Shown: positions 16,692 to 25,638 of the stretch, piece by piece
Numbering within the stretch: position 1 is the stretch's first letter
Layout: each line of letters opens with the position of its first letter
Assembly (NCBI GenBank): GCA_019509785.1
Contig: JAEKLQ010000022.1
Span: 124,001 to 188,000 of the forward strand
Reading direction: 5' to 3'
DNA: 64,000 nt
Source of the DNA: Fibrobacterota bacterium
Lineage (GTDB): Bacteria > Fibrobacterota > Fibrobacteria > UBA11236
Notes under the pieces: model-generated
What the model was told of the DNA's origin: nothing
Databases searched by the model: none
Seen by the model: only the letters and a program-made list of their open reading frames with translations
Position numbers and translations under genes: made by a program

Positions 16692-17504
16692 TCAAGCCGG
16701 AAGGATGCGGCCCTCGGAGTAGAGTACCGTCCTTCCGCCGATAAAGACCCTGGGGCCGGCGAGCCGGACCCGCAATGAGCCGCCGCGAGCGGAGACCTGG
16801 CGTGCCTGCATCTCCGTCTTACCCAGGCGCGGGGCCCAATAAGGCGCCAAAATGCAATGGGCCGACCCCGTAACCGGATCCTCGTCGATGCCGAACTTCG
16901 GGGCGAAGAAACGGGAAACGAAATCAACGCTGTCGCCCGGGGCGGTCAGGATCAATCCTCGCAAATCGATATGCCGCAATCCCTCCATGCGTGGCGATGC
17001 GGCCCGCACTTCGGCTTCGGAAGCCATAGCGACCAGATAATCATCGGCGCGGAAGCAGGGCAGATCGGAACGCCCCAGGGCTTCGGCCACCTCGGGCGGC
17101 ATAGGGCAGGGAAGGGGCGCTTGCGCGGGGAAATCCATCTCATACCCGCCGTCGCGGCGCTCAACCGTGAGCGTTCCGCTCAGGGTATGGAACTCCACGC
17201 GTGTCCCGGGGAATCCCATCCTTTCGAATACCACGAATGCCGAGGCGAGGGTGGCGTGGCCGCAAAGTTCGACTTCCGCCACGGGCGTGAACCAGCGAAG
17301 ATGGTATCCGCCGGAGTCGGGCACCAGGAAAGCGGTTTCGGAAAGGTTGTGTTCGGCGGCCATCTTCTGCATGACCGCATCCGGAAGCCAGGCTTCCAAG
17401 GGGCAAACGGCGGCGGGATTGCCCTGGAACCGCGCGTCGGCGAAGGCGTCCACGGTGAACAACGGGATGGGGCCGCGCTGGGTCAGGTTCTCGTTCACCG
17501 CCAT
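16692..17504 (-). CDS. PhzF family isomerase/epimerase
   Basis: A 270-residue PhzF-like protein (diaminopimelate-epimerase fold). Conserved points: FTVDAFADARFQGNPAAVCPL at the N-terminus, AAEHNLSETAFLV containing the catalytic Glu, LRWFTPVAEVELCGHATLAS, and DEDPVTGSAHCILAPYW in the second half. Family members isomerise small cyclic or amino-acid-derived metabolites; without phenazine genes nearby the substrate is unknown. AGGAGG ribosome site immediately before the ATG. Divergent from ychJ. Confidence 0.93.
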   Translation of the reverse strand: MAVNENLTQRGPIPLFTVDAFADARFQGNPAAVCPLEAWLPDAVMQKMAAEHNLSETAFLVPDSGGYHLRWFTPVAEVELCGHATLASAFVVFERMGFPGTRVEFHTLSGTLTVERRDGGYEMDFPAQAPLPCPMPPEVAEALGRSDLPCFRADDYLVAMASEAEVRAASPRMEGLRHIDLRGLILTAPGDSVDFVSRFFAPKFGIDEDPVTGSAHCILAPYWAPRLGKTEMQARQVSARGGSLRVRLAGPRVFIGGRTVLYSEGRILPA

Positions 17505-17577
17505 AAGGCCTCCTTGGTTTCAAAACATAAATCCTTGACTAGATTTCCCGACCGACCCCATCCGGAAGGCCCGATCC

Positions 17578-18072
17578 ATGACCACGCAATCTTGCCCCTG
17601 CGGCTCGCAGAAACCGTTTTCCGAATGCTGCGGCCCCGCGCTTTCCGGCGCCGTCGCGCCGGCCACTCCCGAGGCCCTGATGCGGGCGCGCTACACGGCT
17701 TTCGCGACGCACGACGTCGATTACATCTACAATACCATCGCGCCTTCGCGCCGCAAGGAGTTCGATCGGCAAGGCATAGAGGATTGGTCCCGCAAATCGG
17801 AATGGCTGAGCCTGGAGATAGTAAGGACGGAAAAGGGCGGTCCCGGGGACGATACCGGAACGGTCGAATTCACGGCCAGGTACAAGGATAAAGGCGAGGA
17901 ACAGCGGCATGATGAGTTGGCCACCTTCGTGAAAATAGACGGCCGCTGGTATTTCGAGGACGGGACGACACCGGCGGTGAAAACCGTGCGCAACGAAGCG
18001 CCGAAGGTGGGCCGCAACGACGCCTGCCCTTGCGGGAGCGGGAAGAAATTCAAGAAGTGCCACGGAGCCTGA
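17578..18072 (+). CDS. ychJ: YchJ family protein with two SEC-C zinc motifs
   Basis: A 164-residue protein with the YchJ layout: N-terminal SEC-C ([14 protein letters not shown]), an NTF2-like core ([20 protein letters not shown], then [13 protein letters not shown] and [13 protein letters not shown]), and a second C-terminal SEC-C ([17 protein letters not shown]). Each SEC-C binds one zinc. E. coli YchJ has the same domain order. Role unknown. GGAAGG ribosome site eight bases before the ATG. Confidence 0.93.
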   Translation: MTTQSCPCGSQKPFSECCGPALSGAVAPATPEALMRARYTAFATHDVDYIYNTIAPSRRKEFDRQGIEDWSRKSEWLSLEIVRTEKGGPGDDTGTVEFTARYKDKGEEQRHDELATFVKIDGRWYFEDGTTPAVKTVRNEAPKVGRNDACPCGSGKKFKKCHGA

Positions 18073-18084
18073 TGCCGGGGCCGG

Positions 18085-18513
18085 TCAGGAGTATTTCCTC
18101 TCCAGTTCGGTAAAGAAGGCCTTGGAGAGTTTAAGGAAGTCCCCCTCCGTCAATCCGATCGCGTCCCCGTTCTTCAACCCCAAGACGGATTTCTCCGCGG
18201 GCAGCTTCAATCCGGAGACGGCGGATGTGGGCCAATCCGGTTTTTTCTCCACCTGCACCTTTCCATCGTTGAGCAAGAGCGAATTGCAAAGCACGCGTAC
18301 CTCGTTGAGGGGGTTGCCATCCTTGCCTTCGGCCCCCGATAGGCGGTGCACGAACATGTAGTCGAGCAAGAGGGTTTGATCGTTGAAAAAGCGCTTCTCG
18401 AATTCGGGATCCGGGGGCTTCCCGGCTTGCTTGCGCCATGCCTTAACGTTGGCGTCCACGCGTTTCTTGCACGCGGCGATATAGTCCTTGGGGTACGTCT
18501 TCATTCCGAGCAT
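18085..18513 (-). CDS. Uncharacterised small soluble protein
   Basis: About 142 residues, not recognised. Charged, helix-rich sequence with TYPKDYIAACKKRVDANVKA at the start, FNDQTLLLDYMFVHRLSGAEG in the middle and FLKLSKAFFTELERKYS at the end. No signal peptide or membrane segment. I choose the ATG at 18513 because GGAGG lies just upstream; the ATG at 18504 is an alternative, and a longer start at 18585 would overlap the lipoprotein promoter region. It is convergent with ychJ (12 bases between stops) and divergent from the lipoprotein gene. Confidence 0.65.
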   Translation of the reverse strand: MLGMKTYPKDYIAACKKRVDANVKAWRKQAGKPPDPEFEKRFFNDQTLLLDYMFVHRLSGAEGKDGNPLNEVRVLCNSLLLNDGKVQVEKKPDWPTSAVSGLKLPAEKSVLGLKNGDAIGLTEGDFLKLSKAFFTELERKYS

Positions 18514-18623
18514 GCGGCCTCCGCGCCGGTTCACCGGCTTGGAGGGGAAAAATAACCATGATTGCTTGACCCCGGCACGGGCCACCCTTTACCATCCGGG
18601 CGGACCCGTTCCGCGAGGCAGCT

Positions 18624-19925
18624 ATGCGATCTGGAATCAAGTGGGCTACGGTTGGCGCGGCCTTGCTGTTCGGGGCCGGATGCTTCGATTCGGGATCCTC
18701 CGGAAGCGGAGAAGCCCGGGGCGGCCGCATCCAACTCGAGCCTAGCGTGAATGGCGCCGAGCATTCCCTGGCGCGCGTCGCTCCCAGCGGGGCCGACGGG
18801 GTGAAAAGCTTCCAGGTGGCGATCGCGGACATTTCCATCGCCAAGGATTTGACCACCAGCGGGAGCGGTTGGTCGAACATCTCGGGCGCGCTGTCCCTCT
18901 TCAGCCAGCACGATATGGGCGATCATAACGCCATCGATTCCACCCTGGCCCGCGATCCGGCCTGGCGTTCGCATTTCATCGACTTCTGCGATCCCGCCAG
19001 CATCGCCAGGATGGCTTCCAGCCAACCCTTCACCGTCCGCGATACCGGCGCCTACAACTGGGTGGTCGTGAATTGGGCTCCATTCTTCCGGGTCCGGTCC
19101 GCCATCCCGCTCCCCGGCGGGGATACGGCCTATACCCATGACGGCTACATCGAGCGGCATAGCTATCCCAACAGCACCCGCGACGACAATTTCTATTACA
19201 TCACCCGGCCCTCGACCTCGTTGCTGCAAGGCCCCGCCGAGGATGCCGTGGTCCGCAAGAACAACGGCGGCACCTGGTTCCGCTTCCTGCGGCCCCTCCA
19301 TCTGACCGAGGCCGATCTGGATAGTACCACCACCATCGCCGACACCACGGGCCGGGACTCGCTGGGCCATCCCACCATCCGGTACCTTCCGTCGGGCCGC
19401 TGGAACGTGCTTCTCGTCTTCAACCCCCAGGATCTGCTTTTCGCCGGGGCCGGGGATAGCAGTAACTCCAGCGTTACGCCCGACCTGCTCTCCTCCGATT
19501 CCTCCGCTTACATCCGGGTTCCCTTCCTGAAAGCGACCGCGGTACCCTACCGGGAGGGCGAGGACGTCATGCGCGAGACTTACGAGTTCGCCGTGGCCAT
19601 CGATCAAGCCTGGGCCCGCGGGACCTACGGCATGCGCCTGGAGTTGTACCTCATCGGGGACAACGTGGTGGCCGCCAACGTCAACGCCTATCCGACCGAC
19701 GGCGCCTTGGCCCCGCCCGAGGTTCCCGTCATTTTCTTCGCCGAGGGCAATGCCGACGGTAGCTTGAGCCTGCAAGGCTACGATCATGCCGCCATCTTCG
19801 ACGGCTTCGCGCGTAAGACGTCGGTGGGCGAAACGGGGACGGTGCCGTGGAACCCGGGCGGAGTGGCCGACACGGCGCCGCAGACCTTGACCTACCACTT
19901 AAGCGAAATCAAGAAGATGAACTGA
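18624..19925 (+). CDS. Uncharacterised lipoprotein
   Basis: A 433-residue exported lipoprotein. Signal sequence MRSGIKWATVGAALLFGAGC has lipobox FGAGC (Cys20), followed by a Ser/Gly-rich linker. The mature part is rich in Asp, Ser and Thr with many beta-strand-like segments; no domain is recognised. A repeated lexical style (DSTLARD, DTTGRDSL, DSSNSS) is compatible with a surface-exposed protein. GCGAGG ribosome site before the ATG. A strong hairpin follows the stop. Confidence 0.7.
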   Translation: MRSGIKWATVGAALLFGAGCFDSGSSGSGEARGGRIQLEPSVNGAEHSLARVAPSGADGVKSFQVAIADISIAKDLTTSGSGWSNISGALSLFSQHDMGDHNAIDSTLARDPAWRSHFIDFCDPASIARMASSQPFTVRDTGAYNWVVVNWAPFFRVRSAIPLPGGDTAYTHDGYIERHSYPNSTRDDNFYYITRPSTSLLQGPAEDAVVRKNNGGTWFRFLRPLHLTEADLDSTTTIADTTGRDSLGHPTIRYLPSGRWNVLLVFNPQDLLFAGAGDSSNSSVTPDLLSSDSSAYIRVPFLKATAVPYREGEDVMRETYEFAVAIDQAWARGTYGMRLELYLIGDNVVAANVNAYPTDGALAPPEVPVIFFAEGNADGSLSLQGYDHAAIFDGFARKTSVGETGTVPWNPGGVADTAPQTLTYHLSEIKKMN

Positions 19926-19931
19926 GGGCGC

Positions 19932-19966
19932 GGGGACCGCGCCGCGGAAAAGCGGCCCGCGTCCCC
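19932..19966 (+). terminator. Hairpin downstream of the lipoprotein gene
   Basis: GGGGAC (19932-19937) pairs with GTCCCC (19961-19966), and the inner CCGC/GCGG extend the stem around a GAAAA-type loop. The T-run is weak and late (TATTTTT about 20 bases on). It lies 7 bases after the stop. Confidence 0.5.
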
Positions 19967-20014
19967 TAAGCCGTCCCGCTGTGCTATTTTTCGTCCTCAT
20001 AACAGCGAGGACGT

Positions 20015-20554
20015 ATGCCCGAAGAACCCGAAGTCCCTACCGAACACCTCCACGAATCCCTGGAAGAACATGCCCGCGAATCCCGCGAGGCGTGGATCTC
20101 CAAGGTCGCCCTGAGCGCGGCCATCCTGGCCGTGCTGGCGGCCATCGCCTCCATGCTCGCGGGCCACCATGCCAACGAGGCCTTGATCGTGCAATTGAAA
20201 GCATCCGATCAGTGGGGTTATTACCAAAGCAAGGGCATCAAGGCGGGAGTGCTGAATTCCAAGGTCGATCTATTCAACGCCTTGGGCAAGGCCGCCAATC
20301 CGGAAGACGGCAAGAAGCTGGAGGAATACAAGCAGGAGCAAACCGAGATCAAGGAAAAGGCGGAAGACCTGGAGAAGGAGGCGGCCGCGCATTTGCGGGT
20401 CCATACCACGCAGTCGCGCGCCGTAACCTGCTTCCAGATCGGCATCGCCTTATCCGCGATTTCCGTCCTGACCCGAAAAAAGGCCCTGTGGTTCGGAAGT
20501 ATTCTGCTGGGCTTGGCCGGAATCGGATTCCTGATCGTGTCTTCCCTGGCCTGA
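20015..20554 (+). CDS. DUF4337 domain-containing protein
   Basis: A 179-residue protein with one N-terminal membrane helix (VALSAAILAVLAAIASMLAG, about 31-50), the DUF4337 hallmark GHHANEALIVQLKASDQWGYYQ, a central Lys/Glu coiled coil (about 85-128), and two C-terminal helices (about 134-178). Family of unknown function, common in Gram-negative bacteria. GAGGA ribosome site five bases before the ATG. Confidence 0.88.
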   Translation: MPEEPEVPTEHLHESLEEHARESREAWISKVALSAAILAVLAAIASMLAGHHANEALIVQLKASDQWGYYQSKGIKAGVLNSKVDLFNALGKAANPEDGKKLEEYKQEQTEIKEKAEDLEKEAAAHLRVHTTQSRAVTCFQIGIALSAISVLTRKKALWFGSILLGLAGIGFLIVSSLA

Positions 20555-20586
20555 TGCCGCGCGCCGAGGGGGTTGATTTCGCGCTT

Positions 20587-20640
20587 CGCGGAAACATATT
20601 TAGACGGACATTATCTTGATCACGTCCGGTTTCCGCGAGG
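20587..20640 (+). promoter_or_regulatory. Inverted repeat in the leader of the VCBS protein gene
   Basis: CGCGGAAAC (20587-20595) and GTTTCCGCG (20629-20637) are perfect 9-bp inverted arms 33 bases apart. The right arm abuts the ribosome site GAGG (20637-20640), which is six bases before the ATG. Folding of the leader could influence translation; equally it may be an operator. Confidence 0.35.
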
Positions 20641-20646
20641 TGATGC

Positions 20647-21924
20647 ATGCATCGCACCCCGCCATTATTCGCGTTCTGCTTATCCTGCCTTCTCCCGGCT
20701 AGGCTCCTCGCCGCGGATCCTTCGCCTTTCAAATTAAGCGTTCTGCATGCGGGAGATAACGGCGCCTTCGCGGCCGCCGACATCGATGGGGACGGTCGCG
20801 CCGATATCGTGGTGGCCCGAGAGCCCCAAGCCCTCCGGTGGATGTCCTATCCGGCCTTGCAATCCCATACCATAGAGGCCGCGGGCAATCTCTGGATGGA
20901 GATCCAGGCGGCGGACGTGGATGGGGACGGCGATATCGACGTGCTGGCCCGGGACATGGGAGATTCCACCGTGTATTGGTGGGAGAACCCGGGTAAGGCG
21001 GAGGTGCTGACCGCGACGGGCTGGAAGCGCCATCGAATCGGCCGATGGGGCGGCGGCTTCCCGCATGACTTTAAGGTTGGCGACCTGGACGGCGATCATC
21101 GCGTGGACGCGGTACTGCGCCCGAAAGCCGGTAGCGCATTCACGATCTTCCATCAGGATGCGCCGGATGCCTGGTCCACGCGGATTTTGGAGATGGCCTT
21201 CGGCGCGGGCGAAGGCACCGCGTTGGGCGACATCGACGGTGATGGCGATCTGGACATCACCGACGGGCTGGTGTGGCTGGAAACCCCGGCCGATCCGATG
21301 CGGGACGCCTGGCCGCGGCATGTCTTCAACGCCGAATATGGATGCTCCATGACCCGGGTCGTCATTGCGGATCTCGATGGCGACGGCAGCAACGATATCG
21401 TGGTGGGCCCGTCGGATACCTCCATGCCCATGCCCGTGGTCTGGTTCGCATCCGCCCATCCCCGGGCGGGCCCATGGACATCGCGTTTGATCATGCCCGC
21501 GGATCGGGCCCAATGGTTGCACTCCCTCCAAGTCGGGGACCTCGATCACGACGGTTATCCCGACGTGGTCACCGGGACCGATCACCATGGTTCGAAGGAG
21601 ATGCTGATCTTCCGGAACGCCGACCGCGGCAAGGGGGACGCTTGGTCCGAAACGGCCTGGCCCACCGCCGACGGCGTATGGCAGGCGGTGTTGGCCGACG
21701 TCAATGGCGATGGTTATCCGGACATCCTGAGCGCGGACGATGCCAACGATGCGCAGCAGGAACTGTGGCTGAATCCGGCCGTATGGGGGGATGCCGTGCG
21801 GTCGCCCCGGAGGCAATTAGTCCAACCGCTCATGCAGGGCATGCGTCCACGTCCTGGCGGGGGGGAGGAATGGTTCTGGGCCCGGGGGCGGGCTTTCGGA
21901 GCCGAAGGACGCAGGCGGCGCTAG
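20647..21924 (+). CDS. Secreted VCBS/FG-GAP repeat protein
   Basis: A 425-residue exported beta-propeller. Signal peptide with cleavage near RLLAADP (about residue 23). Ca2+-binding repeats: AADIDGDGRADIV, AADVDGDGDIDVL, VGDLDGDHRVDAV, LGDIDGDGDLDIT, IADLDGDGSNDIV, VGDLDHDGYPDVV, LADVNGDGYPDIL, seven blades' worth. This resembles the FG-GAP group found on surface or secreted proteins of soil bacteria. The C-terminal 45 residues are Arg/Gly-rich and look unstructured. It is unlike the 13690-15396 protein in detail but shares the fold. Confidence 0.87.
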   Translation: MHRTPPLFAFCLSCLLPARLLAADPSPFKLSVLHAGDNGAFAAADIDGDGRADIVVAREPQALRWMSYPALQSHTIEAAGNLWMEIQAADVDGDGDIDVLARDMGDSTVYWWENPGKAEVLTATGWKRHRIGRWGGGFPHDFKVGDLDGDHRVDAVLRPKAGSAFTIFHQDAPDAWSTRILEMAFGAGEGTALGDIDGDGDLDITDGLVWLETPADPMRDAWPRHVFNAEYGCSMTRVVIADLDGDGSNDIVVGPSDTSMPMPVVWFASAHPRAGPWTSRLIMPADRAQWLHSLQVGDLDHDGYPDVVTGTDHHGSKEMLIFRNADRGKGDAWSETAWPTADGVWQAVLADVNGDGYPDILSADDANDAQQELWLNPAVWGDAVRSPRRQLVQPLMQGMRPRPGGGEEWFWARGRAFGAEGRRRR

Positions 21925-21973
21925 AAGCGGTTCCATCAATGGACCACTTCCGGGCCGCCCGGCTCTCGCGCCG

Positions 21974-22408
21974 CTACTTCCTTAGCATCCGCTCGCCTTC
22001 CGCGCGCAATCGTTCTTCCTGTTCCCTCAATTCCGGGGTCAGGGCCGGGCCGAAATCATCGGCGCTCATAACCTGACGCAGTTCCAGGATGGACTCCTCG
22101 CCGGGCATGGGATCCGGGCAACGCCGGGCCCACTCCACGGCCTCTTCCATGGACTTCACCTGCCACATCCAGAAACCGGCCACCAGTTCCTTGGTTTCCG
22201 CGAAAGGCCCGTCGACCACGGTGCGTTTGCCGGTGCCCATCACCATGCGTTTGCCCTTGGAAGAGGGGTGCAATCCTTCGCCCGCGAGCATGATGCCGGC
22301 CTTCACCAGTTCTTCGTTGTATTTGCCCATCTCAGTGAGCAGCTTGATATCGGGCATGACGCCGTTTTCGGAATTCTTGCTGGCTTTGACGAGGACGATG
22401 ACTTTCAT
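21974..22408 (-). CDS. YCII/DGPF domain protein
   Basis: A 144-residue protein of the YCII-related family: MKVIVLVKASKNSENGV at the start, MAGEGLHPSS-like GIMLAGEGLHPSSKGKR, and VVDGPFAETKELVAGFWMW carrying the DGPF-type motif with the conserved His/Asp chemistry of the fold. The ATG at 22408 has a perfect AGGAGT ribosome site; the longer open frame upstream lacks one. Such proteins are typical neighbours or targets of ECF42 sigma factors like the one at 3833-5131. Confidence 0.88.
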   Translation of the reverse strand: MKVIVLVKASKNSENGVMPDIKLLTEMGKYNEELVKAGIMLAGEGLHPSSKGKRMVMGTGKRTVVDGPFAETKELVAGFWMWQVKSMEEAVEWARRCPDPMPGEESILELRQVMSADDFGPALTPELREQEERLRAEGERMLRK

Positions 22409-22533
22409 TTTCGACTCCTTGTTGCCGGGGGCGGAACTGCCTTTTCCCGGGCCTCTCCTGATACGGCGATCGGGAAAGCCCGGAATCGACACGTCACCGG
22501 ATTTTTTTTTCGATCTTCCGAATTTGGAAAACG

Positions 22534-22560
22534 CGGGCCGGGGCGGCTCGGTCCGGCCCG
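22534..22560 (-). terminator. Hairpin downstream of the methyltransferase gene
   Basis: An 8-bp perfect stem, CGGGCCGG/CCGGCCCG, with an 11-base loop, followed on the minus strand by CGTTTTCC. It lies about 35 bases beyond the stop of the methyltransferase gene and upstream of the YCII gene. Confidence 0.45.
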
Positions 22561-22594
22561 GAAAATCGGCCCTACCGGAATTATAAATCCCCGC

Positions 22595-23605
22595 TCAGGC
22601 CAGCGCGAATCCGCCCAGCCCATCCGGCGGGGGAGGCCATAAAGGCTTGAGCCAATCATGTCGGGCGATTTCGACCGAGGCGGGCCCATAAGTGAACATG
22701 CGGGCCCCGGCTCGGCATTGGCCGCGAATCCGATCCAACACCGCTTCCAGCATGGGCCCCCGGAACGGGGTATACAGGAACAGCGCGCTCGCATCGGAGT
22801 AGTCGGCGTCGCGGGCATCGACCCTCTGAAAGCGGACCGCGGGGAGGCCGAATGCGGCGGCCAGGTCGCGCGCGTATCCGACGTAGGCGGGCTCGCGTTC
22901 GATGCCGATGGCGCGGGCCCCCGTCAAAAGATGGACCGTCAACGGGACCTGTCCCAGGCCGGAGCCGATATCGTAGAAGGTATCCGAAGGCGCTAAGGCC
23001 GATTTTTCGATCAGCTCCAGCAGAATGCGGACCGGGGTATTCTGGAGTTGAACCATACCAGGCTCAAGGGGATGGACGGGCGCGGGGATGGGCTCCGCCA
23101 ACAGGAGGCCGGATAGGAAGGCGTCGCGCGCGTCGTATCCCGGGCTAATGCGGATGCCTTCGAAGGCGCGGCTCGGGAGATAGGTTGCCAGCATTCCCCG
23201 GAAGGCCGCGCCCGGATCGCGGGCTTCCCGCAAGGCGAGACGCAAGCCCTGGAAAAGGGAATCATCGAGGGCCTCCCAACGGGCCAAAAGGGACTCCGCC
23301 CGCCGACGGAGATCGGCGAGATCACCGATGGCATTCGGCTCTTCCGCAACTTCCAGGCCGCCGGCCGCTTCAGCCTCTCCAACCGCTTCCGGCGCGGAGC
23401 CCAGGCTTGCGAGCGGAAGGGATACTCCCAGTTCCAACTCATCCATCGCTTCCGATCGGGCCAGGAATTCCGCTGCCTCGCCCGCGGTGGGGTTTTCTTC
23501 CAAGGCCGAAAGGCGCGCGCGGAGGGCTGCCAATGCGACCGCGACGGACGTAGCGTCCATATCCGCGCTAGCGCCATTAGCTCCCGCATCGATTCCGGCT
23601 TCCAT
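22595..23605 (-). CDS. SAM-dependent methyltransferase, DOT1-like class I fold
   Basis: A 336-residue protein. The N-terminal 130 residues are acidic and helical (Ala/Glu-rich). The C-terminal 180 residues form a class I methyltransferase: motif I FYDIGSGLGQVPLTVHLL, acidic loop IGIEREPAYVGYA, motif around VDARDADYSDASALFLYTPF. The DIGSGLGQ plus IGIERE pattern resembles the DOT1 histone-methylase-like group common in bacteria. PGMVQLQNTPVRILLELIEK before motif I fits that group. Substrate unknown. Confidence 0.82.
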   Translation of the reverse strand: MEAGIDAGANGASADMDATSVAVALAALRARLSALEENPTAGEAAEFLARSEAMDELELGVSLPLASLGSAPEAVGEAEAAGGLEVAEEPNAIGDLADLRRRAESLLARWEALDDSLFQGLRLALREARDPGAAFRGMLATYLPSRAFEGIRISPGYDARDAFLSGLLLAEPIPAPVHPLEPGMVQLQNTPVRILLELIEKSALAPSDTFYDIGSGLGQVPLTVHLLTGARAIGIEREPAYVGYARDLAAAFGLPAVRFQRVDARDADYSDASALFLYTPFRGPMLEAVLDRIRGQCRAGARMFTYGPASVEIARHDWLKPLWPPPPDGLGGFALA

Positions 23606-23612
23606 CCCGGCC

Positions 23613-25475
23613 CTAATGTAGTTCGGGCGGTAACATGCGTGGTAACACTGGCGCAGGAGGCGACGCGTGCGCGGCCGCCGTATCCTGGCCCGAGGCGCGG
23701 GTAATCCAGGCCAAGGCTTGCGCGCGAATGGCGGCCGTATCCTGGTTCAGATCCACCGGGGACGGGCCGCCCAGGAGGCGGGCCAATCCCTGGTCGGCGT
23801 AATAGCGCACCAAGGGACGCGGATCGGTCAGCACCTCGGCCATGTCCCCGGCCCAATCCTTACGGCCAAGCGTTCCAGCCAGGTAGGCGGCCACCGCCTG
23901 CTCATGGGGCTTCCCCAGGCGCAAGGTCGCTTGCAGGGCATTGGCGTCGAGATCGCCGTACAGGCCGCGCAGGCGAGCGCGATCGTAGCGATGCCCCCAC
24001 CAAGCCTCCAGGGTGTCCACCAGGGACGCCACGCTGCGATCGCCATGACAGAGCGCGCATTCCAAGGGCCGATCGCCTTCCACCTTGGCGGGTTCATCGG
24101 GCGAGCCGATGCGATGGTAGCGGGAAAGCCGAAGGTCCAGGGACATGTTCTTGCGGGGCATATGGCAGTTCATGCATAGGCCGCCCGGCCCTTGCGGATC
24201 GTGGCGGGAGTGGGCGCGCAAGGCGGCCGGTTCGCGGAAGGCGCCATGGCATTTCAGGCAGATCGCGTTTCCGGCGGGGCCTTCCAGGCGCGCGAATTCC
24301 CCGCCGCGATCATGCGAATGCGGATCGTGGCAGGCATTGCAGGCGATGCGGCAATTCCCCAACAACATATCGCGGGCTTCCCCGGAATTGATATGCGCTC
24401 CCCCGGCCGGGAGATCCGAACGCCGCTTGCCTTCCCAAGTCCAAGGATATCCCGAGTACAGCACCTGGTGGCAACGCGCGCATGCCCGGATGACCTGCTC
24501 GTCATGGGCCTTGGAGGGATCGATGCCGGCGCGTTGGAGTTGCGCCTGGGGTCGCAGGAATGGGGCGACCGGCGCGAAGGAAGGCCGCACGGCGGGATCG
24601 CGGATATGTTCGGCGCAGCCGCCATGGCAGGACTCGCATCCGATCCCCAGTTCGACCAGGTCGCCCTCGCCGAAATGATCGCGGGTGGCCGCGATGGTCT
24701 TGCGTACCCACGCCGAAGTCGAAGCCACAGGCGCGGGAAGCGATGCATGCAGGTATCGGATCTCCGATTCCAAGGCGGCGCGCAGGCCCGCGGAATCGGA
24801 GACGGCCGGCGCCGCGCGCTTCCCGGGGGGCAGGGAAAGGTCGAGGATCTGGCCCTGATAGCCCGTGCCTCCCGGCCCGGCCCAGGCGCCCAGCGCGGTC
24901 GAAAGGTAAGGCACGGTATTGTGGCAGAAGATGCAGGTGGCGCGCCATTCGGGCCCCGCCTTGAGTCCCGGGCGTTCGGGGACCATCACCGAATAGCCCT
25001 TATACCGGAAGGCGCCCGTCGCGTACACGTAGGAAACCGGCAGGATCTGTTCGGTGATCGAATCGCCGTCGGCTTCCACGCCGGCGAAGTCCTCGCGATG
25101 ATGGCCTCCGATCACCTTGGTGACCCGGTATACGCGTTCAGGCTTGCCCGGAGCGCCGATGCGCATCCAACGATGGCCCTCGCGCATCTCCAGGGAAACG
25201 GAACCATCCTTGAAGCGGAAAGAGCGATCGAAAGGGGCCAGGATGCGCGCGGTGTCCGCCCGGCGCGTCATGTTATGCATCGGCGCGGACATGTAGGCGG
25301 CGTACTCGGCGGGATGGCAGGAGGCGCAGGCGGCCGAGCCCACGTAATCGGCGCGCGTGACATTGCTCCGTACGATCCGTTCCCGCGCCGCGGGCGGTGG
25401 CACGGGCCGGATGCAGCCCGCGATCAGGAACAAGCCGAGCCAGGCGGAGCGCGATGGGGATCCGAATGGGATCAT
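23613..25475 (-). CDS. Eight-haem c-type cytochrome lipoprotein
   Basis: A 620-residue exported protein. Signal sequence ends in lipobox LIAGC (about residue 21). Eight CxxCH haem sites are present: CASCH, CIFCH, CESCH, CARCH, CNACH, CLKCH, CMNCH and CALCH. Additional His residues (for example HNTVPY, GAHINSG, DPHSHD, HSRHDPQG) can provide axial ligands. The last 130 residues lack haems and look like short helical repeats (RLGKPHEQAVAAYLAGTLG, DPRPLVRYYADQGLARLLG), HEAT-like. Spacing of the haem sites resembles octahaem/multihaem periplasmic reductases, but no catalytic Lys-type haem (CxxCK) is seen. Probably periplasmic electron transfer. It ends 8 bases before the methyltransferase ATG. Confidence 0.9.
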   Translation of the reverse strand: MIPFGSPSRSAWLGLFLIAGCIRPVPPPAARERIVRSNVTRADYVGSAACASCHPAEYAAYMSAPMHNMTRRADTARILAPFDRSFRFKDGSVSLEMREGHRWMRIGAPGKPERVYRVTKVIGGHHREDFAGVEADGDSITEQILPVSYVYATGAFRYKGYSVMVPERPGLKAGPEWRATCIFCHNTVPYLSTALGAWAGPGGTGYQGQILDLSLPPGKRAAPAVSDSAGLRAALESEIRYLHASLPAPVASTSAWVRKTIAATRDHFGEGDLVELGIGCESCHGGCAEHIRDPAVRPSFAPVAPFLRPQAQLQRAGIDPSKAHDEQVIRACARCHQVLYSGYPWTWEGKRRSDLPAGGAHINSGEARDMLLGNCRIACNACHDPHSHDRGGEFARLEGPAGNAICLKCHGAFREPAALRAHSRHDPQGPGGLCMNCHMPRKNMSLDLRLSRYHRIGSPDEPAKVEGDRPLECALCHGDRSVASLVDTLEAWWGHRYDRARLRGLYGDLDANALQATLRLGKPHEQAVAAYLAGTLGRKDWAGDMAEVLTDPRPLVRYYADQGLARLLGGPSPVDLNQDTAAIRAQALAWITRASGQDTAAAHASPPAPVLPRMLPPELH

Positions 25476-25638
25476 GCCGGCTTAACTCCCGTATCCGGAA
25501 TCCCGGGGACGTCGGAGGGAAATTACTCGCACCCCGGACCGGCGCCAAACCGCGGATGGAAAATCCCCACGGGAAAATCCGCAAGGTCCGGCTCCAAAAG
25601 GATACATTGAGGGATTAGGTACCCATGGAGCCCTCACC

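Noticed and set aside
18531-19898. 455-residue minus-strand open frame
   Set aside because: Antisense to the lipoprotein gene, which has a ribosome site, signal peptide and lipobox; the antisense translation shows no domain.
20734-21816. 360-residue minus-strand open frame
   Set aside because: Antisense to the VCBS repeat gene; no family motif.
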